Source: Artemia franciscana
Lineage: Eukaryota > Arthropoda > Branchiopoda > Anostraca > Artemiidae
DNA: 64,000 nucleotides
Assembly: GCF_032884065.1 (NCBI RefSeq)
Contig: NC_088875.1
Location: 49,402,971 to 49,466,970 of the forward strand
Direction: 5' to 3'
Position 1 is the first letter of the stretch; each line of letters begins with the position of its first letter. Positions 23,210-35,349 of the stretch are shown here, one piece after another. The translations under genes and the position numbers were made by a program. The notes beneath the pieces were generated by a model, which made no database searches, was not told where the DNA came from, and was given only the letters and a program-made list of their open reading frames with translations.

Positions 23210-23797
23210 TCTGGAATAATGAAAGAACCTCCAGCAAATTACTTTCTCGCCATCAAAATCAAGAACGTTCAAATAACAATTAATGCTTCAATATTACAAA
23301 ATCATATAATAGAAAAAGATCCCAGCTTGGGAAAGGCCATAATCAAACAAAACTCTTTCCATCTTACATTAAAAGTCTTACACCTGAAAAATAGTAGCGA
23401 AGTTGAACTCAAAAGAAATGCTTTCGTAAAGGCCGTAGAGAAAAATCAACAAGAATTTACAAATGACCAACTATATCTTGAGTTTCAAGGCATCGGAGAA
23501 TTCTTTGAACAAAATCTATATGCGAAGTTAAATAGCGAAAATATAGTTAAGACACGCTTAAATCCAGTTTTAGAAGAGATTACTAAGGAAATCACCAAAA
23601 GCGGTGTACAACTCGCAAATCAAGAAAGCTGGAAGCCACATCTAACGTTGGTAAACATAAGAAAAGTAAACAAGCTAAGGAAAGAGGCAAGAAAACTTAA
23701 CTCCTCCCTAACATCCGACTTTAAAAACATGGGATTTGGAAGGGAATTAGTGCTAAGTATACAACTACTATCGATGACTGGACCAAAAAGCAAATAG
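23210..23797 (+). CDS. 2H phosphoesterase domain (AKAP7/LENG9-like), copy C
   Basis: The frame from ATG 23,219 to TAG 23,795-23,797 encodes 192 residues with the complete AKAP7-type 2H domain. NYFLAI is at 7-12, the first HxT at H48/T50 (FHLTLKV), LEFQGIG at 87-93, and the second HxT at H141/T143 (PHLTLVN). In this superfamily both histidines act in a hydrolytic or nucleotide-binding site. Both stops of copy A are sense codons here. However, the splice acceptor is damaged: copy A has TTTTAG before AAATTG, while copy C has TTTTTG. The upstream exons are also frameshifted. The domain is intact in sequence; whether it is expressed is open. Confidence 0.75.
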   Translation, partial: SGIMKEPPANYFLAIKIKNVQITINASILQNHIIEKDPSLGKAIIKQNSFHLTLKVLHLKNSSEVELKRNAFVKAVEKNQQEFTNDQLYLEFQGIGEFFEQNLYAKLNSENIVKTRLNPVLEEITKEITKSGVQLANQESWKPHLTLVNIRKVNKLRKEARKLNSSLTSDFKNMGFGRELVLSIQLLSMTGPKSK

Positions 23798-24079
23798 AAT
23801 TATTATGAAGTAATATCAAAACCTGCATCTTCTGAAGACGCATCTGCAGTGCGTAGCGAAGGGCTATTATCAATTGTTCTTCCCTTGTAGTAATTCAGTG
23901 CAATAGTTGCTAACTCACACACCAATGGATAGCCTGATGAGTCTCTCTGATCAAACTGCACACCGGATCCTAACACCTTATAAGTATGGAAGTCACTCTA
24001 GTACCCATAGGCATTGTGAGCCCTAAATCTCGCCTCCCTCAGAGTTTTGTTCAATTCCCCGAATGGCCCTAGCTGATCA

Positions 24080-26874
24080 ACGTTCTTGATCAATGGAATT
24101 ATGTTTTCGCTCTTTAACATCTTTAGCACCACTAATGAATCAGACACCATTGACCCACCCGCAACCTGATCTGGCCCACTTACCCTGAGCTTCATTAAGG
24201 CTTCCGTGGGCGGGCAGATACTTATAAGTAGACTGGGGTATTTTGCCAGCAAGCTCTGTGAGCTTCGACCCAATATCCGGGAAACTATAAATAGATATGA
24301 GGCTCCTATTCCTATACCATGGAGGCAGATACAGTAGAAAACGGGAAAAACGAAAATAATAAGAACGAATGGAACTGATATCTTTTTTATGAAAAATAGG
24401 GTAAACACCAGAAAGAAACAAAACCGAATGATCTGTAAAAACCGAGTATAATTTAGCAAGAGACTTTCTATTGTATCTACCTCGGTTAGCAACAATTTTA
24501 GAGTAACTTAATTGGATTTTCTCCTTGCAATCAGCAACAGTGAGAGTCCGTAAGGATTTAGAGTTTTACTAACGTTAATTCCCAGCCACCGAAATGAAGA
24601 AACCGACGGGATAGAAGAAGATCCACAGATTAGAGGAGTAGTGATATTGCTATTATATGAAAGATATTCACACTTTGAAAGATTAAGAGAAAGTCCAATC
24701 GCATGAAGCTTAGATGCTACTGTTGAAACAGACAAAGAGAGCCCTTTTTTAGTCCTACTGATCAAAAGAATATCATCCGCATAGGCGAGATAAGAAATAT
24801 TTACAGAATTGAGGATGCACGTAGGTGGGATAGAGGAAAGGACAGATGATATACAAAGTTTGAAAATAGAGGGGGAGAGGACAGCACCTTGCCGGACCCC
24901 ACGTCGCATTGGAAGTTTACTATCTGAAACCCTCATATCCGTTTTAATCCGCAAAAAGGAATTTGAATACCAATATCTAAGAAGAAAAATTACCGATATG
25001 TTGATACCGTGACTAAAAGGGAAAAAGATAGCTTGGGAATGCGTAACAGTGTCAAAGGCTTTGGAGAGTTCCAAAGCACATAAATGTAACTCGAATCCCT
25101 TTTTAGTAGCCTCAGTAAGAACATTAGCCAAAACTCGATGAGCCTGCTGGCAACCTACCCCAGCTGAAAACCCAATCTGATTTTCACCAAAATATGTCGA
25201 AGAATTAACTGATGGAAGGAGAAGATACTCAAACATTTTGCTTATATTGCAGGAAACCGTTATAGGCCTGTAAGATGCACACTCAGTCGGAATCATTCCT
25301 CTTTTCAGGATTGAAGTAACTGTTCCACACAAAATACTTTCAGGCACAACCGAGGTGCATGAGCACATTTGAAACAGAAGTTGTAAATGTTGGACTAGAG
25401 CTGGACAATCAACATTTAGGTGTTTAACACTTATACCATCACAATCAATAGAGCTAGACTTAAGCTTCTTTATAGCTTGTGCCATCGGAACTAAATTAAC
25501 TGGGAGGATCTGGTTCTGGCGGAGTGATATGGAAAGCGCAGAAATAAGAAACCTCATAAAAGTAGCATGAAAAAAATGGTTTATAGTGTTGAAAATCTGG
25601 TCGTAATATTTGCACTAAGCAGCAGAACTAATTGGGCTACTTGTTGACGAAGAGTCATCGATTTTATTTGAACTTACCACATTTTTCCAATCGAAATTAC
25701 TTGACGGGAATTTGCAAATTTTAGATTTTGCAGACCGTAAATACTTTTTATACTCTAATTTAGTTTTCTGTTTAAGCTGAAATACTACACCGCTACGTGG
25801 TCGTTTGCAAGAAACCCAAATACGTAGCCAAAATTTGGCTTTATTTTTCACTGATTTCAGACCCGGATCCCAAGACCATTCAGGCTTCCGCGTATTAAAT
25901 TTAACACGCTCTTCGGGAACAGCCACCCTCTCAGCTTCCTTCATGCATGATATAATATCAAAATAATATTTATTCAGAAAATTCTTATCATTTACAAATT
26001 TAGATCCAACCTGAAGTAGCTGAAAAGGAACTTTTATCATAGACAAAAAAGCTGTAAGGGTAGAGATATAAAGAACCCAATTAGCCTTATTCCAATTTCG
26101 TCTGGTAAACCATCTACGATTCCCACATCTATTAGAACTATCTTGCGACAGAGAAATACCAAGCATGAAGGAAATTGGTAGGTGGTCTATATCGCTTTCT
26201 ATGTCATGTACAGAAACAGTCAAAACAGATAAATTGGGAGAGCAAAGAACATGATCAATATTGATAAGGCTCCCAGAATGATGGCTTTAAGAAAACAGAC
26301 GATTCTTATCCACTAGCTTAAACTCAGATAAAGAATCGAAAACCATATAAGACCGAATATTTGAATTCAGTAAATCAGCATTAAAATCCCCGGCGACAAC
26401 AAATTGATAACCGAGAGATGATGCGGATTCTGTCACTTTTTTCAAAACATTACAGGTCTTGCCAAACTTATTCAGTGATTGAACCGACTTACGATCACAA
26501 GGAAAGTACACGTTAATAAGTATTAAATCGGCAATTCGCACGGCCAAGAGGTTTTCGTCACTATGGAACAGCACAGGCGTCGTGGATGAAAAGGAGCTAC
26601 GTCTCAGTAAACAGGCGAGGCCTCCGGAAGGTCTACCAAACGTAGATCTTGCAGCACTCACAAAAGTAATATGGTTTGCACTCCGTTTCAACAAGTTGGT
26701 ATTAACTGAAGATAAAAGATGCTCTTGAAGACAAACGATGTCATAGTTGCTCGAAAGTTCGTCAATGATGTGCTCTTTTTGACGTGTTCCATTTATATTG
26801 TACAAAATAACCGAGAATTTTTGTGACATCATTTTTTCACAGCGGTCGCAATACGAGACTTGAGCACTGGACAT
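24080..26874 (-). pseudogene. LINE ORF2: endonuclease, reverse transcriptase, C-terminal domain
   Basis: Endonuclease (26,874-26,165): VILYNINGTRQKEH, IVCLQEHLLS (catalytic Glu), VVAGDFNAD and SDIDHLPISF. RT (25,557-24,508): YRPITVSCNISKMFEYLLLP, ELSKAFDTVTHS, RRGVRQGAVLSPSIF, the YADDILLI catalytic box, and LNLSKCEY. C-terminal part (24,421-24,140): FLSGVYPIFHKKD and LPPWYRN. One in-frame TAA (26,287-26,289) and one in-frame TAG (25,615-25,617) interrupt an otherwise continuous frame, and a shift follows near 24,510. Catalytic residues of endonuclease and RT are kept, so inactivation is recent relative to other LINEs here. Confidence 0.85.
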
Positions 26875-27776
26875 AATAGACTATGTGAAGTGGGAGAATC
26901 GCCGCAGTTTGCACATTTAGGTCTATTTGTACATGGCGCATCTTTCGAAAAAATGTGATTTTCGGCGCAGCGCGCACATTTATACACCTGACTGGTACAA
27001 TCGTTGATAAAGTGATCAGGAGACCTGCACTTACAGCAACATCGCGGTACACTTACGAAATCATAAATTCTGAAAATATCGTAACTTATTTTTACTCCAT
27101 TCTTCATAGCGTCACGTGATGCAAACGAATCTGAAAAGTCTAGCTTGATAGTTTGGGACAAACCAATTCGGTTTGCATCAATGACTCCTGAGTGCATTTT
27201 GAATTCGGAAGCATTAAATGACAGCGGGATTCCTTTTATAATTCCAAGGTAACGTTTCTGCAGATTCTTCGTGTCAATACCCGAGACTACAGAAGTCAGA
27301 AGCTACTGATTTTTCAATGTTTACGAACAGTTTATCTCCCACCGGCCAAATACTAGCAACCGAATCATGACCACTTAATTGATCGACAAAGTCTTTGTGG
27401 CTGGTCGGATCTCTAATAGATGGTGGCAATTAAAGGCAACAATAGTAGAGTGGTTATCGGCAGGTTTCGAGGCTCCCGGCTGTGGTAATGGTGGGAAATA
27501 ATTGGAAAACACATCAAACTGATTAGAAATAGTTTTTAGCTGGATACGTAGCTCGTTTACTCCCGAAAAGAGAGCAGAATAAGCTGTAGCTGGTATCAAT
27601 GGGACTTCACTAGGGTTTAATATACAAAATACCGGGATGTCGAAATTATCTGTATTGCCCTTCTTGATAAAATCCAGTATATCTCCTAAATGACTTAGTG
27701 GCGCTTTCAATCCAGTTCGTTTCTGAAATAAAGCATCTGGATACAGCTTGGACCCAAGCCACTTCTTCGCATTCAC
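26829..27776 (-). pseudogene. LINE ORF1 with three zinc knuckles
   Basis: The C-terminal piece (27,197-26,829) carries CCKCRSPDHFINDC (CX2CX4HX4C), then CARCAENH with a later Cys, then CANCGDSPTSH with a later Cys: the three-knuckle array of gag-like LINE ORF1 proteins. It overlaps the endonuclease ORF by 46 bp. The N-terminal piece (27,776-27,375) has no recognised domain. Stops and a frame change separate the pieces. Such proteins package LINE RNA. Confidence 0.75.
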
Positions 27777-28325
27777 AATATCATCGACGTCAAAAAATTA
27801 TGTACCAAACTTCTCAATCATCTCATCATCAATTCCTTTTTCAACATTTTGCTGAACAAAATTTAACACCGGAGAATAATGCAAATTGTCCTCATCACCT
27901 CCGTGCATGTTAACTAATTATAGCGTGCTTACAGTGAAATACGTGAAATGCACAGTGATATCACTTGAATGCGGCTCACAGTGATTGCAATCTTGAAGGC
28001 AAATTATATCATGAGTAATGGAAATTAAATAATAAGCGAGGGAAGCGTAGTTTCTTGCTACCTGATCCTAGCAGTTTAAGGGAGAATCCACTCCCGGCAG
28101 GTACAACGGCCCTTGCGACATGAAGAAATCCCCTCTTCTGCTCGCTTATTGTCGCGTAATACGGCGCTTCTACCGTTCCCAAAGTTAACAACTCTCTCTC
28201 TCTTTATTTACTCTTTTCTCTCTTTTTCATCAGAAATATCGATCAATCAAAGTTCTAATTTATTCCTTTTTTATCTTTTTATCCAGCAATGGTATTGGAG
28301 TAAACCAGTCAGACAAGTTTTAATT
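27777..28325. other. LINE 5' region and junction
   Basis: Noncoding. The minus-strand LINE start is not sharply visible; CT-rich sequence (28,193-28,225) lies just outside the likely 5' end. The motif GTTGTACCTGCCGG on the minus strand near 28,105 recurs near 10,365. Confidence 0.4.
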
Positions 28326-29159
28326 AGAACCAATCTTTTGCCAAATTTTTCAAATTCTACTAGCTTCACTGGGATTAAAATTTAATATCCATAAGGTCAC
28401 TGAGAAAGCTTACTCGTTTGATTTCGTTCATAAATATCCGATTTTGAGATAGATGCATTCACCTTGATCATAGGTTATTGTAATAATAACCATATTGATG
28501 ATCAGCTTAGATTTTTAGACATACATTGATGTATACAACTTTTCTCAATTCCTATATGGTAGCAACACATGAGGGTTTGAGTTTTCCAAAAATAGGTCCT
28601 TCTAGGTAAGTCAATAAACTAGAAATTCCAAGCATTTGTTCATAGATTATTTTAATAATAACCATATTGATGCATAGCTTAGATTTTTAGATATGCTTTG
28701 ATGTATACAGTTCTTCTCAATTCCTATTTGGTAGCAATACATGTAGGTTTGAGTCTTATATAATTTTGCTCAATTGCATACTGGTTTTGACCTTACTTTC
28801 TAATATAGCAAGAAGTTCCTTCCCTAGAACTTATTTGTTTCATTTGATTACATAAAAAAAAAAACTTTTTTGCATACTGACCAATGGTCAGCATTGCAAA
28901 GCAAGTGATTGCCTGATTCAATGCCTTCAACTGGCATTGAATCATTTGGTGCTTCCTAAGTTGTTCCTCTAAATTTCTCCAGACAGACAACCCATTATAG
29001 CTAAGTGTACTCTGGTTGAGCTTACAGTTACACCACTGACGCTTTTCCCAACCAACCTAACAAGCAATGTGAGTGCAGTAATAAGATTCTTGCCATTTAT
29101 CGGCGTTCTTGGTGAAATTTTCACTAAAAATTTGACATCATGAATTCAAAATTGGTTCT
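28326..29159. mobile_element. 834-bp repeat with AGAACCAAT terminal inverted repeats (copy 1)
   Basis: Begins AGAACCAATCTTTTG and ends CAAAATTGGTTCT, so a 9-bp inverted terminus is present. An almost identical 833-bp copy lies at 32,337-33,169 and a diverged copy around 29,325-30,370. No coding capacity. It looks like a nonautonomous DNA element; flanking bases beyond the right end (ctgttttgacaagc) are shared by both copies, so the true border may lie slightly further out. Confidence 0.6.
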
Positions 29160-29324
29160 CTGTTTTGACAAGCAATTGAAAAAGAAAAAAATTAATATAT
29201 GTGATTTATAGAATAAATATCAAATAATAAAAGTTGCATTGTATGAATCAGAAGACAAACAACTTTTGGTTAATATGCAAATAAAACCAAAACACTGAAG
29301 GAATATATAGGCTACATCAAAATG

Positions 29325-30370
29325 AGATTAATGGTATTTCCAAACATAGGTCCTTCTAGGTAAGTGAGTAAACTAAAAATTCACTATATACTTGTACATA
29401 TTCACTATGTACTTGTGTATTATACAGAACACACTCAAAAAGTGAAGTTATGTTCTTTAGTGAAACAAACTATGATGCAAATATCCAGTATAGAATCCAA
29501 AAAGACCGAACTCAATTTAGATCGCATTGCATAGTGATAGAATATAGTGTCTGAACATGTATATCATGCCATCATTTACAATCACACTTAGTAGAGCACA
29601 TGTAGTGGATGGCAGTAAAGGCAGAAGGAAGACCTCTTTTTAACACAATTTTTAACAACATTTCTGCATTCTGGGTACATAACTCTAAGCTGTAATTTTA
29701 CAATTTTCCTAATAAAGTATTATATTTGCATCATATTTTGTTTAATTTCATTAGTTTTATCAAAAGTTTAGGCTATATATTTGCATATTAGGAGAAGATG
29801 GGGTACATTATATCAACTATCTAACCTAACTCCCTTTATATATAAATTATTTAATTAAAATGTAACTGCATCACAGTTTGTTTCACTAAAGAGCCTAATT
29901 TCACTTATTGAGTGTGTTCTGAATAACACACAAGTACCTAATAACCATATTGATACATAGCTTAGATTTTTGGATATGCATTGATGTATACAATTTTTCT
30001 CAGTTCCTATTTTGATAGCAATACATGAGGGTTTGAGTTTTACATAATTTTGCTTAATTGCATACTGGTTTTGACCCTATTTTCTAATGTAGCAAGGAGT
30101 TCCTCCACTACAACTTAATTGTTTCATTTATTTAGGTCTACCTTAAAAAGAAAAAAAATTTATGCCTGCCAATGGTCAGCAATGCACAGCAAGTGATCTC
30201 CTCATTCAAAGTCTTCAGTTGGGAGTGCAATATATGGCTGGGGCTAAAACCATTTGATTCTTCTTAAGTTTTTCCTCTAAATTTCTCTAGGTAGGCTACC
30301 CATTATAGCTAGGTGTACTCTGGCTAAGCTTACACAGTGACACCATTGACCCTTGTCCCAACCAAAATAA
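29325..30370. repeat. Diverged copy of the 834-bp repeat, interrupted
   Basis: Shares blocks such as GGTCCTTCTAGGTAAGT, AATAACCATATTGAT and TGGTCAGCAATG with the copies at 28,326 and 32,337, but is older and is interrupted by the foldback element at 29,409. Confidence 0.65.
29409..29937. mobile_element. Foldback element with about 70-bp inverted repeats
   Basis: The left arm (29,409-29,479) starts GTACTTGTGTATTATACAGA. The right arm (29,867-29,937), read in reverse, starts GTACTTGTGTGTTATTCAGA and continues through ACACACTCA, AAGTGAA, CTTTAGTGAAACAAACT and TGATGCA. About nine in ten bases match. The core holds no gene. The intact 834-bp repeats serve as a paralogous unoccupied site. Confidence 0.75.
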
Positions 30371-30379
30371 CAGCAACAC

Positions 30380-30452
30380 CAAACCTTAAACTCCTAAGCT
30401 CAGGTTTTCAAGCCTGGAGTAGCCTATTAACCACTTGGCTAGGAGGGCTCAA
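30380..30452 (-). ncRNA. tRNA-Ser-like sequence or SINE head
   Basis: On the minus strand the sequence reads GAGCCCTCCTAGCCAAGTGG, then TTAATAGGC, then CAGGCTTGAAAACCTG, then GGAGTTTAAGG. TAGCCAAGTGGTTAA is a very good tRNA A-box/D-arm of the serine or leucine type, and CTTGAAA would place a TGA anticodon in the loop. The anticodon stem is only four pairs, the acceptor stem is not evident, and the B-box is weak. A pseudogene or SINE-derived head is more likely than a functional tRNA. Confidence 0.35.
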
Positions 30453-31019
30453 ATGTATCTATAAATTTATATTAAAAAGTTGTTGTGCTACCAATAAACT
30501 GCAAAACTTTTGAAGGACTTCAATGAATTATAGGATTCAATCTAGCCAAGGCTAGCTTAAATAATTATCATTGAATGTTTTAAAACAGCTTCTAGAGTAA
30601 CACAGTGTTTCTTTCTGTCAAGTGGGATTGCTAAACTAAGCTGTCTTAAACAGCTGTCTGTTTTTCTGGACAATTAGGCCTATTACTCACTCTAGGCAAG
30701 GCCATCTTTACAAAACAATTTACCACTGACTTTGAATAGGCTGGCAGCTGTCCAAGGATTACAGGAATTTAATTAGAAGCCCCCTAGAGCAAGGCCTGAA
30801 GACTTTACCCCCAAACAAACTTGATCAACCAAGCTTCTCTAGATATACCCAGCAGAAAACACTAGGCTAATGCTTGAACATTACCAAATAATTTTTATTA
30901 ACAATGATTTTAAGATCAAAATGCGATTGTTTACTATCACTGGTTCAAATTCATTTTATTTAAAAAACATGCGACGGACATGACTGGCGCTGGGAATAGG
31001 TGGATTAAAAACTGGCATA

Positions 31020-32095
31020 GATTTTAAAAAAAGAAAATGTTAAAATTACAGATTTATCAAAGTTGACAGTCATTTTGTCCACATTTGCCTCTTGACATAT
31101 ATCATTCATTAGTGAACCTGCTCTGCTTGGTAGTTTTTTCGACAACATTAAATGAGTGACAGATCGTCGACATATTTCCAGCGGTCATCCTGTGTTGTTG
31201 CCAAATCATTTATCATGACAAGAAACAAAAGTGGTCCCAAGAGGGTACCTTGGGGAACTCGACAAAAAATGGGCAGTGGGTCGGAGTAGGTGGACTTATA
31301 TTTTGTCCGTTGACATCTACCAGAAAGAAAACTAGCAATTAAACGCACAAGGAATGAATGTACACCTAGTCCAAGAAGTTTTTTACAAGAATATTGTTGC
31401 AAATGAAATTAAAAGCTATTCTTAGATCTATTGCAATAAGATTAATCCAAGAATCTGGTTCATCGAGTTTTTGCAAAATACTGTCAATTATACTTACTAA
31501 GTAATGAGATGTAGATGTGTTCGGCATATTTCCAAACTGCCTCGGATCAATTTTGTCCAGAATACGGTCTTTCAGCCATGCTGCAACACAAATTTCATAC
31601 ACTTTGCTAAAAATGGGTGTCATGGTGATCGGTCGGACACCCAAAACATCATTGGGCGCATCTTTTTAGGTATTGGTGGAATGAACCCATTTTTCCAAAT
31701 TGATGGATACTCACCTGTTTTTGTCACCTGATTAAAAAGGAGTGTTAGGGGGCCACTAAGATAATCTGGAAATGCTTTGATTAGATCGACGGAAATCTCT
31801 ACAGGGGTAATGCTTGTTCTTTTAAGCCTTTTTAATTTGAAAAACACCTGGGACTCTGATATAAAAGGGAAATCAAAAGACTCGGGAGGAGGGGTGGGTA
31901 CTTCCACGCTCAGCAAAGTTGGGAGGGATTGCACAATGTTACCCAGATGTTTATTAAGGGAGTTGGCTGTTACCAAGTCATCTTCAGTAATGCCAAAATC
32001 GACTCCTTTTTCCACCTTGCCTGTCATCCTTTTTGATTCGGTTGTACCACTGGCTTGGTCTGGACTCGAACAGATGATTAACTTTACGTTCTTTC
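31020..32095 (-). pseudogene. LINE RT fragment (YVDD type)
   Basis: Minus-strand reading from 32,095: SRPSQWYNRIKKM, a linker, ISESQVFFKLKRLK, YPSIWKNGFIPPIPK, then (after a frame change) GVRPITMTPIFSKVYE, DPRQFGN, STSHYLVSIIDSIL, and IDLRIAFNFI. A second frame gives RVPQGTLLGPLLFL and the catalytic RWKYVDDLSLI, then the thumb region QEANVDKMTVNFDKS near 31,050. At least two shifts. Lacks endonuclease and C-terminus. Related to, but distinct from, the FVDD LINE at 49 and 58 kb. It abuts repeat family R at about 32,096. Confidence 0.8.
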
Positions 32096-32336
32096 GCTAC
32101 TTTTGACTAACTTTGAAAGAGGTTAGGATAGGAAAATGAAACTTTCAGGGATGTGTCTGCAGGCTAAAGTACGTCCCATTAAAGTATTTTGGAGTACCTA
32201 CCTCCAATTCTTTTCCCACTAGAGGATCCTTAAATTTTTGGTTATCAGTTTCTATTTCTCTGGCTCTAGTTCTGAAAAGACCATTCCTGTTGATTTGCCA
32301 TACTGTTGTTGCCATAGCACTGGCTTTTATAATTTT

Positions 32337-33169
32337 AGAACCAATCTTTTGCCAAATTTTTCAAATTCTACTAGCTTCACTGGGATTAAAATTTAATATC
32401 CATAAGGTCACTGAGAAAGCTTACTCGTTTGATTTCGTTCATAAATATCCGATTTTGAGATAGATGCATTCACCTTGATCATAGGTTATTGTAATAATAA
32501 CCATATTGATGATCAGCTTAGATTTTTAGACATACATTGATGTATACAACTTTTCTCAATTCCTATATGGTAGCAACACATGAGGGTTTGAGTTTTCCAA
32601 AAATAGGTCCTTCTAGGTAAGTCAATAAACTAGAAATTCCAAGCATTTGTTCATAGATTATTTTAATAATAACCATATTGATGCATAGCTTAGATTTTTA
32701 GATATGCTTTGATGTATACAGTTCTTCTCAATTCCTATTTGGTAGCAATACATGTAGGTTTGAGTCTTATATAATTTTGCTCAGTTGCATACTGGTTTTG
32801 ACCTTACTTTCTAATATAGCAAGAAGTTCCTTCCCTAGAACTTATTTGTTTCATTTGATTACATAAAAAAAAAACTTTTTTGCATACTGACCAATGGTCA
32901 GCATTGCAAAGCAAGTGATTGCCTGATTCAATGCCTTCAACTGGCATTGAATCATTTGGTGCTTCCTAAGTTGTTCCTCTATATTTCTCCAGACAGACAA
33001 CCCATTATAGCTAAGTGTACTCTGGTTGAGCTTACAGTTACACCACTGACGCTTTTCCCAACCAACCTAACAAGCAATGTGAGTGCAGTAATAAGATTCT
33101 TGCCATTTATCGGCGTTCTTGGTGAAATTTTCACTAAAAATTTGACATCATGAATTCAAAATTGGTTCT
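32337..33169. mobile_element. 833-bp repeat with AGAACCAAT terminal inverted repeats (copy 2)
   Basis: Almost identical to 28,326-29,159 and in the same orientation. It sits inside repeat R between TGGCTTTTATAATTTT and CTGTTTTGACAAG, where R copy 3 has a different, uninterrupted sequence (39,330-39,410). Confidence 0.65.
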
Positions 33170-33900
33170 CTGTTTTGACAAGCTCCATGAATTTTTGTTT
33201 TATTTGAATTTATTGATGTCACTTGCCTTCAGTTCAACATACATTTATTTTTTAAAATCAAGCTTCTTCTTTTGTGAAAAAGTTTGAATTGTTTTTCTTT
33301 TTATATGTTGTATAAAATTTAAAGGAATGCCTGATCTCTCATTTCATAGATTTAACTAAAAGTCTTTGAGGCATCTTATATCAAAATACATCTGACACAT
33401 TAAAATATTTTTTTTTGAGAAGACATAGGACACCACTAAAATTTTGCATTTGATGTGCTAAACAACTGTTTTAAAAAGTGCCAAGTTTATAGAGTTATTT
33501 TAATATTCTTCTTGCTGATCAGTATAATTGTTTTAAAAATTCCTTCTGTTTAAAACATTTTAGAGAGATTCTAAGCCAACCATGGGTATATTGCTATCAC
33601 AAATGATTTTGCTCAACTGAGCTGATGGAAAACAAATAGAACATATAATTTTTCTTTTTTATTATTTCAAGCCTAGAATATCACAAAACTAAGTATTCAT
33701 AGTGTTGATTGTATCTTAAGTAAATACAATCCCTGATGGAGTTTTGTTGATACCTGTTTCAAAATTAATTTGTTTCAATAAAATACATACTGTTTATGGG
33801 ATAGCAGTGAAAATGGTAGGAACTATGACTTAAATTGTTTTTTTTTCAACATTTTTTTCAAATAATTTTTGATTTCTAGTCACATTTGTGTTCCTTCCTA

Positions 33901-33962
33901 AGTGGCTGGTACTCTAGGTTGAGAATACTTTGCCCAAGGGGCACAGGTTTAATTCCTGGCAT
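33901..33962 (+). ncRNA. tRNA-like (SINE) head in repeat R, copy 1
   Basis: AGTGGCTGGTACTCTAGG is followed 30 bases later by CAGGTTTAATTCCTGG. The second motif fits the Pol III B-box (GGTTCRANYCC) with two changes, and TGGC about 45 bases upstream fits an A-box start. Copies lie at 37,002 and 40,127. Confidence 0.35.
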
Positions 33963-35349
33963 TAACAGTTTATTTAGTTTGGGACAAAGGTCAGTGACCC
34001 TATAAGTTCAGCCAGAACTGGCCCAACCTTGAAAGATTACCTAGAGAAATCTAGGGTCAGTAAGCAGGAAGGGCATGCAAAAGCATAGGATGACTGGTCC
34101 CTAGCTTCCTATTGCACTTTCTGGCTAAAGGGCCACCTGGTCCTTTACTGGGCTTCTGACTTAGCCATAGAAGCTTTCTTTTAAACCCATTAAACATAAA
34201 TAGAAAGGGGAAAATGCCAGTAAGGGGATCCTTCTTTTCTATGAATTGTTGATGTATAGACAAGAGTTTAGGTCATAAGAGATGGCTGGTGAATTTTTTG
34301 CAAAGCTTAAAAATTTAGGACAGTTGCTCAGGTGGGCAACTGACCACAAAAGTAAAGTTTTGTGAATGGTTTTTCTTTGTGACTATTATATTTATGTATT
34401 GTCAAGTATTTTAAAGTTAATCTTCATTGTTTTGTTTTAATTGCCATGGCCTTAAGAATTTAGTGTATTAAAACCTACTTATGTCCATTCATTTTCATTT
34501 AAACAGACAGGAGTTCCATGTTTCCTAGCTTCAATAGATTTATATGCAATTTTGAGACCAGGGGTTTCAAACTAGGTCAAAACTTGCAAATGATCTTTGG
34601 TGTGACTAATTAATTTATAAGAAATGTATATCAATTTAAAGATTAAAAAAAACTATCATGTAGAAAACAAACAAGACAAATAAATAAAAGTATCCCTTTA
34701 AAACCATTTAATGAAGTGTCACAAAAGTAGGTCACCCTTCAGATTGAACTGATCAAAGTTTCAATTATGAATCTGTTTTCTTTGAACAGACTGAAGGGGT
34801 AAACCTCCAAGCTATGACAAATTCAATCTCACTTTTGGGCTCTTTCCTTTTCAATAGGAACTTTCTTTGAATTTTTTTTCAACCAAGTAAAAACAGTAGG
34901 GACAATATCAGGTATATGTGACCTTAAATTTAGCCTACATACCCAGGAGAAAATCATGCAACTCTAAACTACTAATTGGTAAATTTTTTGTTGTTCATAT
35001 TTTTGACTTATAAATAAAGTGAACATACCCCTTGATGCCTTTTTTTATGTACTTTACAAACATAATAAGTGCTTCAAGTGCAAGTTCAAATTTAAGCACT
35101 TTTTAGCTCTTGAAAATGACCATTATATTTCTTGTTTATGGGAATAAAAAAAGCTGAAAACATTGGTCTAAACTTACTGTTTCAGTCTTAATCCATTTTC
35201 TAAATGTTATATAATCCACAAGCACTGATTTTCCACAATTAAGTAGAATTAATAAATTTTACAATGTTATGCTGTTTTCTTCTTCTTTGATGCCAAATTT
35301 TCAATTTGATACCAAATTTTGAATAGAGGATAAAGGGGGCCGAAAACGG

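Larger units (their letters stand above)
23819..28190 (-). mobile_element. Near full-length LINE with zinc-knuckle ORF1 and YADD RT
   Basis: Read on the minus strand: 5' region (about 28,190-27,780), ORF1 (27,776-26,829), then ORF2 endonuclease, linker, RT and C-terminal domain (26,874-24,080), then about 260 bp to the border with duplicated copy C. The C-terminal WYRN block and RT resemble the truncated LINE at 56,257, so both belong to one family. Clade left unassigned (jockey-superfamily-like). Confidence 0.8.
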
